From positions 3,038,001-3,102,000 of the forward strand of contig NZ_CP091851.1 in NCBI RefSeq assembly GCF_022059845.1: a stretch of DNA of 64,000 nucleotides, given 5' to 3'. Position numbers and translations under genes: made by a program. Shown in pieces: positions 54,440 through 62,616 of this stretch (position 1 is its first letter; each line of letters begins with the position of its first letter). The notes under the pieces were generated by a model, which saw only the letters and a list, made by a program, of their open reading frames with translations, searched no databases and had not been told where the DNA came from. Source of the stretch: Terrirubrum flagellatum (lineage in GTDB: Bacteria; Pseudomonadota; Alphaproteobacteria; Rhizobiales; Beijerinckiaceae).

Positions 54440-55603
54440 ATGGCTTTGTCCGCTCTGAACATCGAGGAGGTCAGGCAATTGGCGCGTCGCCGGCTGCCGC
54501 GCGGCGTCTTCGAATATATCGATCGCGGAGCGGAGGATGAAGTCGGGCTCATCGGGCTGCGACAGCTATTCGACGCGACGACATTCAATCCGCGCGTCCT
54601 TGTCGACGTTTCCGCGAGAGACCTTTCGACGACCCTGCTCGGAAGAAAGCAGCCGTTGCCATTGGCGATTGCGCCGACCGCCGCCGCCGGCCTCTGCTGG
54701 CATGAGGGCGAGATCGCGCTCGCACGAGCCGCGTCTGAAGTCGGGATTCCCTTCTGCACCGCGACTGGCTCGATCACCGCGATGGAGCGCATCGTCGCTG
54801 CGGCCAAGGGGCCGCTCTGGTTTCAGCTCTATATGTGGCGCGACCGCGCGCTTTCCCATGAGCTCGTCGAACGCGCATGGGGCAACGGGATCGAGACTCT
54901 CGTTTTGACCGTCGACACGGTCGCTACACCAAATCGCGAATACAACACGCGCAACGGATATGAAGTGCCGATCCGCGCCTCGCTGCGAGGAGGATTGGAC
55001 ATGATCCTCCACCCGCTCTGGGTCTGGCGGGTCTTGCTGCGCTACATCCTCAATGGCGGCGTCCCGACCTATCAGCACTATCCGCCGAGCTTCCGCTCCA
55101 AGATCACGCGCGCAGCGACATGGGAGCAGGTGCGACTGAGCGATGCTTTGACATGGGACGACCTGCGCGATCTGCGCCGCCGCTGGCGTGGAAAGCTTGT
55201 TTTGAAAGGGGTGCTGCGCGTCGACGATGCCCGCAAGGCGGCCGATCTGGGCGTCGACGCCATTGTGGTGTCGAACCATGGCGCACGCAATCTCGATGGC
55301 GCGGTCGCGCCGATGCGCGCCCTGCCCGCCATCGCCGCTGCGGTCGGCCACAAGATCGAGATCATAGCCGACGGCGGCGTCCGGAGAGGAACGGATATCT
55401 TGAAGCTCGTCGCGTTGGGCGCCAAGTCCGTGCTGATCGGGCGCGCGGCGCTTTACGGAACCGCGGCGGCCGGCGAAGCCGGCGCGGCGCATGTGCTCCG
55501 CCTCCTGCGCGACGAGATGGTCGCAGCGCTCGGCTTTCTGGGATGCGCAAAGATGAGCGAACTTGATTCGAGCTTCATCAATTTTGCCGGGAGCCACATA
55601 TGA
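54440..55603 (+). CDS. FMN-dependent alpha-hydroxy-acid oxidase/dehydrogenase, LldD-like
   Basis: A 387-residue TIM-barrel flavoenzyme. All catalytic residues of the family are seen: Tyr in FEYIDRGAEDE (about 26), Tyr in WFQLYMWRD, Asp in LTVDTVATPNRE, Lys in LVLKGVLRVDD, and His/Arg in VSNHGARNLDG, plus the phosphate-binding IADGGVRRGTD. The usual Gln of HGGRQLDG is Asn here. It oxidises L-2-hydroxy acids such as L-lactate or glycolate, or a related compound such as mandelate. Starts 30 bp after the GlcD-like gene. Confidence 0.91.
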   Translation: MALSALNIEEVRQLARRRLPRGVFEYIDRGAEDEVGLIGLRQLFDATTFNPRVLVDVSARDLSTTLLGRKQPLPLAIAPTAAAGLCWHEGEIALARAASEVGIPFCTATGSITAMERIVAAAKGPLWFQLYMWRDRALSHELVERAWGNGIETLVLTVDTVATPNREYNTRNGYEVPIRASLRGGLDMILHPLWVWRVLLRYILNGGVPTYQHYPPSFRSKITRAATWEQVRLSDALTWDDLRDLRRRWRGKLVLKGVLRVDDARKAADLGVDAIVVSNHGARNLDGAVAPMRALPAIAAAVGHKIEIIADGGVRRGTDILKLVALGAKSVLIGRAALYGTAAAGEAGAAHVLRLLRDEMVAALGFLGCAKMSELDSSFINFAGSHI

Positions 55604-55631
55604 TCCATCTTCCTGGCCGGGAGGTGATGGC

Positions 55632-56924
55632 GTGATCGAAGCGGGATTGAAGCCACTACCGCCCAGCGTCTATCAGCTTGACGCGCCGCCCGCGCCGGAG
55701 ACGCCGCCCCTTGACGGTTCGCGCCGCGCGGATGTTGCAATCATCGGCGGCGGAATCGTCGGCTTGGCGACAGCGCTTCATCTCGCGGAAGCCGGCGTCG
55801 AAGTTGTAGTCCTGGAGGCGCAGGAGCCCGGCTGGGGCGCCTCCGGCGCGAATGGCGGACAGCTCAATCCAGGACTGAAATACGACCCCGACACGATCGA
55901 ACAAACCTATGGCGCCGATCTCGGCCGGCGCATGATCGCGTTCGCCTATGATACGCCGAACCGGGCGCTGGCGCTGATCAAGCGCCTCGGCATCGATTGC
56001 GATGCGCGACAGAACGGAACCTTGCGCGCAGCCTACAGCGAACGCGCCGCTACTGGCGTTGAGGAAACCGCGCGTCAATGCATCGCCCGCGGAATGCCTG
56101 TCGCGATTTTCGACGAGAGGAAGGTTGCCGCGGCGACGGGAACCGACCGATATGTCGCCGCAATGTTCGACGCGCGCGGCGGCGACGTGAATCCGCTGAG
56201 CTATGTTCGCGGCTTGGCGCGCGCCGCCATCGCAGCCGGCGCGAACGTGTATGGACAGACGCCCGCCCGCAGCATCAAGCGCGCCGCCAATGGCTGGATA
56301 ATCGAGACCGATCGCGGCGGCGTTCAGGCGGAAAAAATCCTGATCGCAACGAATGGCTTCACGGACGATCTCTGGAGCGGATTGAAACAGACAATTGTTC
56401 CTGTGTTCAGCGCGATCGCCGCGAGCGAACCGTTGCCTGCCGCGATGGCCAAGCGCATCCTCCCGTCACGCTCCAACGTCTACGAAAGCGGCCGCATTAC
56501 AGTCTACTATCGCGTCGACGCCCAGGGCCGTCTTCTCATCGGCGGGCGAGGTCCAATGCGCCCAATTTCAAAGCCGGGCGAGATCGGATATCTCCTCGCC
56601 TATGCGCAACGCCTCTGGCCGGATCTTCGAGAAATTCGCTGGAGCCATGGCTGGAACAGTCGGCTTGCAATGACGCAGGATCATTGGCCTCATTTGCATG
56701 AGCCAGACGATGACGCCCTTATCTATCTCGGGTGTAACGGCCGCGGTGTAGCGCTGGGAACGGCGATCGCCGAGCAGCTGGCCGCACGACTGATAAAGGG
56801 CGCAAGCGCGCAGCTCGACTTGCCAGTCGTCACCCAAAAGCCCATCCGCTTTCATTCCTTCTGGCCCCTAGCCGTTCGAAGCGTCGTGCTTCACGGCAGG
56901 ATCATGGATCGACTGGGTCTGTAG
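55632..56924 (+). CDS. FAD-dependent amine/amino acid oxidase, PuuB/DadA-like
   Basis: A 430-residue DAO-family flavoprotein. The ADP-binding motif is VAIIGGGIVGLATALHLAEAG (about 35-55), followed by VVVLEAQEPGWGASGANGGQLNPG, the flavin-contact stretch of PuuB-type oxidases. The C-terminal GCNGRGVALGTAIAEQLA is equally typical. Such enzymes oxidise a secondary or primary amine to an aldehyde or keto acid, giving a substrate for the aldehyde dehydrogenase of the locus. The GTG at 55632 has GGGAGG at 6 bp and is preferred because the codons before it belong to the previous gene's end. Last gene of the rightward operon. Confidence 0.9.
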   Translation: MIEAGLKPLPPSVYQLDAPPAPETPPLDGSRRADVAIIGGGIVGLATALHLAEAGVEVVVLEAQEPGWGASGANGGQLNPGLKYDPDTIEQTYGADLGRRMIAFAYDTPNRALALIKRLGIDCDARQNGTLRAAYSERAATGVEETARQCIARGMPVAIFDERKVAAATGTDRYVAAMFDARGGDVNPLSYVRGLARAAIAAGANVYGQTPARSIKRAANGWIIETDRGGVQAEKILIATNGFTDDLWSGLKQTIVPVFSAIAASEPLPAAMAKRILPSRSNVYESGRITVYYRVDAQGRLLIGGRGPMRPISKPGEIGYLLAYAQRLWPDLREIRWSHGWNSRLAMTQDHWPHLHEPDDDALIYLGCNGRGVALGTAIAEQLAARLIKGASAQLDLPVVTQKPIRFHSFWPLAVRSVVLHGRIMDRLGL

Positions 56925-57147
56925 CATTCATCGGCCTATCAAGGTGTGGCCGCGTGGCGGCGCTAAAATTAGGCCGCTTTGACAGGCAAAATCTCGACTC
57001 ACGCGACGCGCCAATTCCAGACGTTCACGGTCAGAATCCGAAGCGGATATTCACGCTCTTGAAGTCGAAACATACAGCACAGCTCAAGATATCAGTTCGC
57101 CGCGATAGTTCCCAGAATACATGGCGCTCCCGAACACGCGCCTAGAT

Positions 57148-57290
57148 CTATCGTTGCAACTTATCGAGCATTATTGGCAAGTCTCGCGCGCACTTATGCG
57201 TCACTTGACACACTGAACGGCGACAGCGTCGTTGGCGCCAACAATGCCAAACTCCCCTTGCGCCTTCAATTCCAGCGGGTTGACTTTGGT
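57148..57290 (-). pseudogene. C-terminal remnant of a xanthine dehydrogenase-family molybdopterin subunit
   Basis: Two minus-strand frames together read like the last ~45 residues of an XdhB/CoxL-type large subunit. 57201-57290 gives TKVNPLELKAQGEFGIVGAN followed by DAVAVQCVK and a stop; after a frameshift the other frame gives CARDLPIMLDKLQR to the stop at 57148. Intact proteins normally end NPLGIKG(x)GExGIVGANAAxANAV... and then RVRDLPIT..KLL, so the fragment has lost the bulk of the gene, one frame and several motif residues. An in-frame TGA also precedes it. It fills most of the 428-bp gap between the two catabolic loci (56925-57352), which otherwise holds no gene I can see. Confidence 0.65.
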
Positions 57291-57352
57291 TCATTGACGA
57301 AAATGCACGCGGCGGCTCCCAACTGTAGTGCGCAAATCTAATATGCGCCGCC

Positions 57353-58081
57353 TTAAAAGAATCCGATCGCTCGCTGCATCGCTCGCCCGAAATGCACCTC
57401 CAGCGCGGCCTCGGCGCCCCCGGCGTCGCGCGTTCGGCAAGCAGCGAGAATGTCGAGATGTTCATGCATGGTGCGCGCGACCAAAGGTCCCGACAACTTG
57501 AACTCACGATCTAGCCGCACGAGCTGCACAAAGCCCTGCGCCTGTTTGTAAGCCGCTTCGAGCAGCGGATTCGACAGGATCGCGACCACTTCGAGATGAA
57601 AGCCGAAATCGACGCCTTCATAATAACGCGCCATGTCGCGCGTAAGCTCCTTGCCCTCGATCTCGGCGAGCACATTGCGATGGCCCTGCTCCAGCGCCTC
57701 GATCTGCGGCATTGGCGCAAGCTCCGCGAAGGTGCGCACGGCGGCGCGCTCGAGGATGAGGCGCAACTGGTAGGAGTTACGCACCAGCGCGAAATCCGGC
57801 TTGCGCAGTTCGATGCCGGATCGCGCATGGATGGTGAGCCAGCCCTCGGCCTGCAACGTGCGCAGCGCGTCGCGCAGCGGCCCGACCGGCACGCCCAAAA
57901 TCTTCACCAGTTCGCCCTGCGAGAGATAGGCGCCCGGCTCGATCCGGTGCGCGAACAGCGCCTGCATGAACCGGTCGCGGGCGATGTCGCTCAGGTTGCG
58001 AGCGCCCTCCTCCGTCTCCCCCGGAGCGCCCGCCGCATAGGGAGCGCTTGCGGCCGCCGAATAAGCTGATATGTCTTTCAT
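57353..58081 (-). CDS. GntR family transcriptional regulator, FCD domain
   Basis: A 242-residue regulator. After a ~25-residue Ala-rich lead, a winged helix (about 30-95: IARDRFMQALFAHRIEPGAYLSQGELVKILGVPVGPLRDALRTLQAEGWL) precedes a helical FCD ligand domain (about 103-235) with R/D/H metal-ligand positions in YQLRLILERAA, DFGFHLEVV and MHEHLDIL. FadR-type GntR proteins sense organic acids. It faces the enolase-superfamily gene across 60 bp containing a perfect palindrome, and is presumed to regulate the rightward operon. Confidence 0.92.
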   Translation of the reverse strand: MKDISAYSAAASAPYAAGAPGETEEGARNLSDIARDRFMQALFAHRIEPGAYLSQGELVKILGVPVGPLRDALRTLQAEGWLTIHARSGIELRKPDFALVRNSYQLRLILERAAVRTFAELAPMPQIEALEQGHRNVLAEIEGKELTRDMARYYEGVDFGFHLEVVAILSNPLLEAAYKQAQGFVQLVRLDREFKLSGPLVARTMHEHLDILAACRTRDAGGAEAALEVHFGRAMQRAIGFF

Positions 58082-58092
58082 TCAAACTGATC

Positions 58093-58113
58093 TATCAGAT
58101 GCTCCATCTGATA
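58093..58113. promoter_or_regulatory. GntR-type operator palindrome
   Basis: TATCAGAT and ATCTGATA (perfect 8-bp arms, 5-bp spacer GCTCC) lie midway between the divergent regulator and first operon gene, 12 bp from the regulator ATG. Both transcripts could be blocked from this one site. Confidence 0.75.
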
Positions 58114-58141
58114 TCCATACGATAGAACGAGCGGGACGGAA

Positions 58142-59284
58142 ATGCGGATCGAGGGCTTCAGGCTCACGCGGTTCCAATATGCGCGTGACCGCGTCATCGG
58201 CGACAGCCAGGTCCATATCGCGCACGCTCACTACGCGACGCTGGAGTTGCTGGCTGATGGCGGCCGCGTCGGGCTCGGCTTCGCAGCGAGCTTGTTCCAT
58301 CCGCTCCCGGCCCTCGTCGAGATCGAGCGCATCTTCCGCGAGGAGGCCTGGCCTGGGCTGGAGGGGCAGGCGCCGGCCGGACTGATCCATCGCATCCGCC
58401 GGCCGCGCGGCGGCAATATCCGGCGGATGTCCCTGCCCTTCGAGGAAGCGATCAACCAGGCCTGCTGGGATCTTGCGGCAAAAGAAGTGGGGCTGCCGCT
58501 TTACCGCATGCTGGGCGGCGATGATCCGCGGGTGCGCGCCTACGCCAGCGGTCTCGATTTTCATCTCAGCGACGACCACTACGCCCAGTTCTTTTCACAA
58601 GCGGCGGCGCTGGGCTTTCGTGGCTACAAGATCAAGGTCGGCCATCCCGAACTCGACTGGGACCTGCATCGGCTGACGCTTTTGCGTCAGGCGGTTGGCG
58701 ATCGCGGCCCGATCATGGTCGATTCAAACGAAGCCTGGTCACCGCGGGAAGCGGTGCGTCGTCTCGACGCCTATCGCCGCGCCGGCTTCGATATTCTCTG
58801 GGCCGAGGATCCATGCCTGCGCGATGATTTCGACGGCTTGCGCGAAATCCGCGCCGGCGCGCCGTGGGTTCACGTCAATTCCGGCGAATATCTCGATCTG
58901 CGCGGCAAGCGCAAACTGATCGAGGCGCGTGGCGTCGATATCCTCAACGTCCATGGCAACGTCAGCGACGTGATGCGGGCCGGCTGGCTCGCGGCCGAGC
59001 ATGGCATTCCTGTCAGCCTGGGCAATACGATGCTGGAGCTTGGCGTACATATGGCGGCTGCGCTGCCGCACGCCGAATGGATCGAATATTCCTTTCAGAA
59101 CTATAATCATCTCGTCGAGGAGCCGATCGCCATGGGCGACGGCTATGCGATCGCGCCTGATCGCCCTGGCCACGGTCTGACGCTGAGCGAAACGGCGCGT
59201 CGCGAGCACGCCTGCCCCGATGTCGCGCGCGCCGAGGATTTGCCGGCGCCGCCGCAGTCGAGCCCAATCAGGCTCGCAGCATAA
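58142..59284 (+). CDS. enolase superfamily enzyme, mandelate racemase/muconate lactonizing type (first of two)
   Basis: A 380-residue enzyme with the N-terminal capping domain and a modified TIM barrel. The K-x-K base pair is K163-I-K165 in GYKIKVG. Metal ligands are D194 in MVDSNEAW, E222 in WAEDP and E249 in NSGEY. A later His is found in NVHGNVSD and another in LGVHMAAALP. The pattern is of the MR subgroup, whose members dehydrate or epimerise sugar acids by abstracting the proton next to a carboxylate. The substrate cannot be inferred; C-terminal residues (ALP, EYSFQNYNHL) are characteristic of uncharacterised members. First gene of the operon. Confidence 0.9.
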   Translation: MRIEGFRLTRFQYARDRVIGDSQVHIAHAHYATLELLADGGRVGLGFAASLFHPLPALVEIERIFREEAWPGLEGQAPAGLIHRIRRPRGGNIRRMSLPFEEAINQACWDLAAKEVGLPLYRMLGGDDPRVRAYASGLDFHLSDDHYAQFFSQAAALGFRGYKIKVGHPELDWDLHRLTLLRQAVGDRGPIMVDSNEAWSPREAVRRLDAYRRAGFDILWAEDPCLRDDFDGLREIRAGAPWVHVNSGEYLDLRGKRKLIEARGVDILNVHGNVSDVMRAGWLAAEHGIPVSLGNTMLELGVHMAAALPHAEWIEYSFQNYNHLVEEPIAMGDGYAIAPDRPGHGLTLSETARREHACPDVARAEDLPAPPQSSPIRLAA

Positions 59285-59339
59285 ATCAACAGAGACAGCG
59301 AACCACCAGAGTTCGCGGAACAAACGGGAGGAGCTGCGC

Positions 59340-60578
59340 ATGACAATGAATCGCCGGACTGTTCTGCAAGCGCTCGCCGCGACTCCGATCGCGGGCCTGT
59401 CGCCCGACATGGCTTTTGCGCAGAAAGCGGGCATCAACTACTGGCATCACTTCACCTCGACGACGGAGTTCAAGGGTCTTGAGCGCGTCGTAGCCCTGTT
59501 CAAGCAGAAATATCCGGATATCTCGGTCACCCAGGAGAACATTCCGAATCCCGAATACATGTCGAAGATGACGGCCGCTGTCGTCGCGAATGCGAAGCCG
59601 GACACCTGTATGGTGGTGGCGGAGCGCGCCGGTGATCTCGTGGCGATGGGCGCGCTCGCCGATCTGACCGAAAAGATCAAGGCGTGGCCGCGTTACGGCG
59701 AATATCCCGCGCAGGCCTGGGCAGGCTGCACGGTGAACAACAAGACCTACGGCGTCCCCGCCTTCACCTTCGTCGACTGGATGTATTATCGCAAGGACTG
59801 GTTCGCCGAGAAAGGCATCGCGCCGCCGAAAACCTATGCGGAATTTCTCGACGCCGCGATCAAGGTCAGCGACCCCGCGAAGAATCGTTATGGCCTGAGT
59901 TTGCGCGGCGGCGCAGGCGGATTCAAATATGTGATCGATCTCATCGAAAGCTGGGGCTCGCCGATTGTCGTCGACGGCAAGATGGCGATCGACAAGAAGA
60001 AGGCGACGGAAGCGGTCGCGTTCTATTCAGAGCTTCTGACGAAGCACAAGGTCGCGCCGCCGAGCGCGCCGAATGACGGCTATCGCCAGATCATGGAAGC
60101 GTTCAAGACCGGCCAGACCGCTATGGTCTGGCATCACACCGGCTCGTTGACTGAAATTCAGGCGGCGCTGAAGCCCGAACAGTTCGGCACTCTGCCGATG
60201 CCGGCGGGGCCCGCGGCGCATATCGCGCGGCTCACCTATCTCTTCAACGCCGTGTCGAATTCGGCGAAGCTTGACGCTGACTTCGCTTGGATTTCTTTCT
60301 GGGCCGAGCCGGAGCCCGCGATCGCGTTCCTTGAGGAGACCGGCTATTTCCCGTCATCGCCGAAGGTCGCGAGCGACGAGCGGATCGTGAAAAATCCGGT
60401 TTACGCCGCGGCCGTCGAAACGACCAGGATCGGGCGTCTGCCGCCGACCTTCGTCGGTGTCGCCGGCTGGTCTGAAACTGTCGTGCTGCCGGAATTCCAG
60501 AAAGCGCTTGTCGGCCGCGCGACGCCGGAGCAGGCGGTCGACGCGATGATGAAGGGGCTCGAAAGCGCTCTGAAGTGA
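59340..60578 (+). CDS. ABC transporter substrate-binding protein, carbohydrate (CUT1) type
   Basis: A 412-residue exported binding protein with a Tat-like signal (NRRTVLQALAATPIAGL) cut after MAFAQ near residue 28. The mature part begins GINYWHHFTSTTEF, has VTQENIPNPEYMSKM, WAGCTVNNKTYGVPAFTFVDWMYYRKD and GQTAMVWHHTGS, all typical of family 1 solute-binding proteins that serve MalFG/UgpAE permeases. The permeases are at 62617 onwards. GGGAGGAG lies 6 bp before ATG 59340. Between this and the permeases are two catabolic genes. Confidence 0.91.
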   Translation: MTMNRRTVLQALAATPIAGLSPDMAFAQKAGINYWHHFTSTTEFKGLERVVALFKQKYPDISVTQENIPNPEYMSKMTAAVVANAKPDTCMVVAERAGDLVAMGALADLTEKIKAWPRYGEYPAQAWAGCTVNNKTYGVPAFTFVDWMYYRKDWFAEKGIAPPKTYAEFLDAAIKVSDPAKNRYGLSLRGGAGGFKYVIDLIESWGSPIVVDGKMAIDKKKATEAVAFYSELLTKHKVAPPSAPNDGYRQIMEAFKTGQTAMVWHHTGSLTEIQAALKPEQFGTLPMPAGPAAHIARLTYLFNAVSNSAKLDADFAWISFWAEPEPAIAFLEETGYFPSSPKVASDERIVKNPVYAAAVETTRIGRLPPTFVGVAGWSETVVLPEFQKALVGRATPEQAVDAMMKGLESALK

Positions 60579-60640
60579 GGGAGCGCGTTGTGGCTGCATA
60601 GCTCACCGCCAATTCTTTTAACCGCCGCGGAACGATCATC

Positions 60641-61462
60641 ATGGCGACCTTAAGCCCGCATCAGGTTGCAGCCTATCGCGATGACGGCGTCCTGTTCCCT
60701 TTCTCCGTGCTGACGGAGAAAGAGCGCGCCGCTGGCCTCGGCGTCATCGATCGCATCGACGCGATGCCGGCCGAGACGCGCAAAGGGCTTCTGCTGCACA
60801 AGACACATATGGTTTCAAAGACCCTGACCGACATCTGCCGAAGTCCGCGTATTCTCGATCTGGTCGAAGGCTTGATCGGACCGAACATTCTCGTCTGGGG
60901 AGCGAACTTCTTTCTGAAGGAAGCACATTCCGACGCCTATGTGAGCTGGCATCAGGACGCGACGTATTGGGGACTCGAGCCGGCGGATATCGTCACCGCC
61001 TGGGTCGCCTTCATGCCGAGCACGGTCGAAAGCGGCTGCATGCGCGTTGTTCCCGGCACACACAAGGATGGCCTCGTCGAGCATCGCGAAACCTGGGCGG
61101 CGGACAATCTTCTCTCGCGCGGGCAGGAAATCGCTGTCGACGTCGATCTCGACAAGGTGGTCGATGTCGTCCTGAAGCCCGGCGAGATGTCGCTGCATCA
61201 TGTGAAGATCGCACATAATTCCGAACCCAACCGATCAAATCATCGCCGCATCGGCTTCGCGATCCGCTATGTCGCCGCGCATGTGAAACAGGCGGGCGGC
61301 GTTCGCGACAAGGCCATCCCCGTGCGCGGCGTCGATCGCTGGAATTATTTCGACCATGAGGACGGCGCGTCCGGCGAATTCCTGCCGGCCGATCTCGAAC
61401 GTCACGCGCAATCGTGGGGCGGCACGCGGCTGGCGCCGAAACCGCCGGCGAAAGCATCCTGA
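60641..61462 (+). CDS. phytanoyl-CoA dioxygenase (PhyH) family protein
   Basis: A 273-residue Fe(II)/2-oxoglutarate-dependent oxygenase fold. The facial triad is H104 and D106 in WHQDATYWG and H192 in IAHNSEPNRSN, with R198 as the expected 2-oxoglutarate carboxylate ligand and R203 nearby. Early GVLFPFSVL and late RIGFAIRYV strands complete the jelly roll. PhyH members hydroxylate very diverse small molecules. Its place inside a sugar-importer operon suggests it oxidises a transported compound, such as a methylated or otherwise modified sugar acid; that is inference. Confidence 0.88.
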   Translation: MATLSPHQVAAYRDDGVLFPFSVLTEKERAAGLGVIDRIDAMPAETRKGLLLHKTHMVSKTLTDICRSPRILDLVEGLIGPNILVWGANFFLKEAHSDAYVSWHQDATYWGLEPADIVTAWVAFMPSTVESGCMRVVPGTHKDGLVEHRETWAADNLLSRGQEIAVDVDLDKVVDVVLKPGEMSLHHVKIAHNSEPNRSNHRRIGFAIRYVAAHVKQAGGVRDKAIPVRGVDRWNYFDHEDGASGEFLPADLERHAQSWGGTRLAPKPPAKAS

Positions 61463-61494
61463 TTCATCTCGGCGATCAGCTCCGGAACATTCTC

Positions 61495-62613
61495 ATGCGC
61501 GTCACCGACATCCGCTGCTTCGTGATCGAGACCAGCCCGCCGCTTTATCGTTATCGCTGGCGCAAAGGGCTAATGGGATCGCATGACGGGATTACGCCTG
61601 ATCGCAAGCAGTTCACCGCCGTCCTTCGCATGGAAACGGACGAAGGAATCACCGGCGGCGTGCAGATCGAATCCTCGGCCCGCTACGCCCACGCGGTGTT
61701 AGACCTCACACAGCGCCGGCTCAAAAGCCTGGTCGGAGAAAACCCGCTGAACACCGAACGGCTCTGGCATCTCATTTGGGAAATCGATCGCGTCGATGAG
61801 ATGCATATGACGCATCTCGGACTTGTCGATTTGCTCGCCTGGGACATCAAATCGAAGAAAGCGAACATGCCGATCTGGCAGATGCTCGGCGGCAACGATC
61901 CGAAGGTGCCCGCCTATGCCTCAACCGTGACGTGGGACACGATGGAGGAATATGAGCGCTATATCAAACAATGCGTCGATGTCGGCTTCAGAGCGTTCAA
62001 GCTGCACGCCTGGGGAGATGCAAAGGAAGACGCGAAGCTGTCGCGCAATCTGCGCAAATGGGCGGGTCCCGACGCCGACCTGATGTTCGACGGCTCAGCC
62101 GGTTGGGATTACGTCACCTCGATGTGGTTCGGCCGCGTGCTCGAGGAATGCGGTTTTCTCTGGTATGAGGAGCCAATGCGCGAATTCGAACTCAACGGCT
62201 ACAAAAAGCTTTGCGACGCGCTTGATATACCGGTTCTCGCAGCAGAAACATCGGACGGTTGCCACTGGAATATGGCGACATGGATCCAGATGGGGGCGCT
62301 CGACATGACTCGCGTCAACACCAATTTCAAAGGCGGCTTCACGGGATCGATGAAGATCGCCCACTTGTCCGACAGTCACGGCATGCGCTGTCAGGTGCAT
62401 GGCATGGGGCTCGCCAACGCGCAGCTCTGCGCCGCGATCCGCGTGAATGACTATTACGAGCAGCTCGTCATCAATGAGACGCAGATCAATAATCTGAAGA
62501 CGCTCGGCAAGCTCGCGATCATCAATGGCGACCTCAACGTGTCCGGCGAGCCTGGCCTCGGTTATGATGTCGACTGGGCGCATGTCGAGCGTAACGCCGC
62601 TACAAGCGCGTAA
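61495..62613 (+). CDS. enolase superfamily enzyme, mandelate racemase/muconate lactonizing type (second)
   Basis: A 372-residue protein clearly distinct from the first copy (58142-59284). The base position is K169-L-H171 in AFKLHAWG, a K-x-H in place of K-x-K. Metal ligands are D199 in MFDGSAGWD, E225/E226 in WYEEP and E251 in LAAETSDG. H302 in CQVHGMG is a candidate acid/base. The K-x-H form is found in several sugar-acid dehydratase groups. The overall style (HLGLVDLLAWDIKSKKANMPIWQMLGG) confirms the superfamily. ATG 61495 lies 32 bp after the PhyH stop, and the permease follows in 3 bp. Confidence 0.9.
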   Translation: MRVTDIRCFVIETSPPLYRYRWRKGLMGSHDGITPDRKQFTAVLRMETDEGITGGVQIESSARYAHAVLDLTQRRLKSLVGENPLNTERLWHLIWEIDRVDEMHMTHLGLVDLLAWDIKSKKANMPIWQMLGGNDPKVPAYASTVTWDTMEEYERYIKQCVDVGFRAFKLHAWGDAKEDAKLSRNLRKWAGPDADLMFDGSAGWDYVTSMWFGRVLEECGFLWYEEPMREFELNGYKKLCDALDIPVLAAETSDGCHWNMATWIQMGALDMTRVNTNFKGGFTGSMKIAHLSDSHGMRCQVHGMGLANAQLCAAIRVNDYYEQLVINETQINNLKTLGKLAIINGDLNVSGEPGLGYDVDWAHVERNAATSA

Positions 62614-62616
62614 GCG

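Noticed and set aside
46579-56924. Complete putrescine (Puu) or hydroxyproline degradation locus
   Set aside because: PuuA, PuuD, a proline racemase and a recognisable hydroxyproline dehydrogenase pair are absent, while two 2-hydroxyacid oxidases are present. Neither name is justified.
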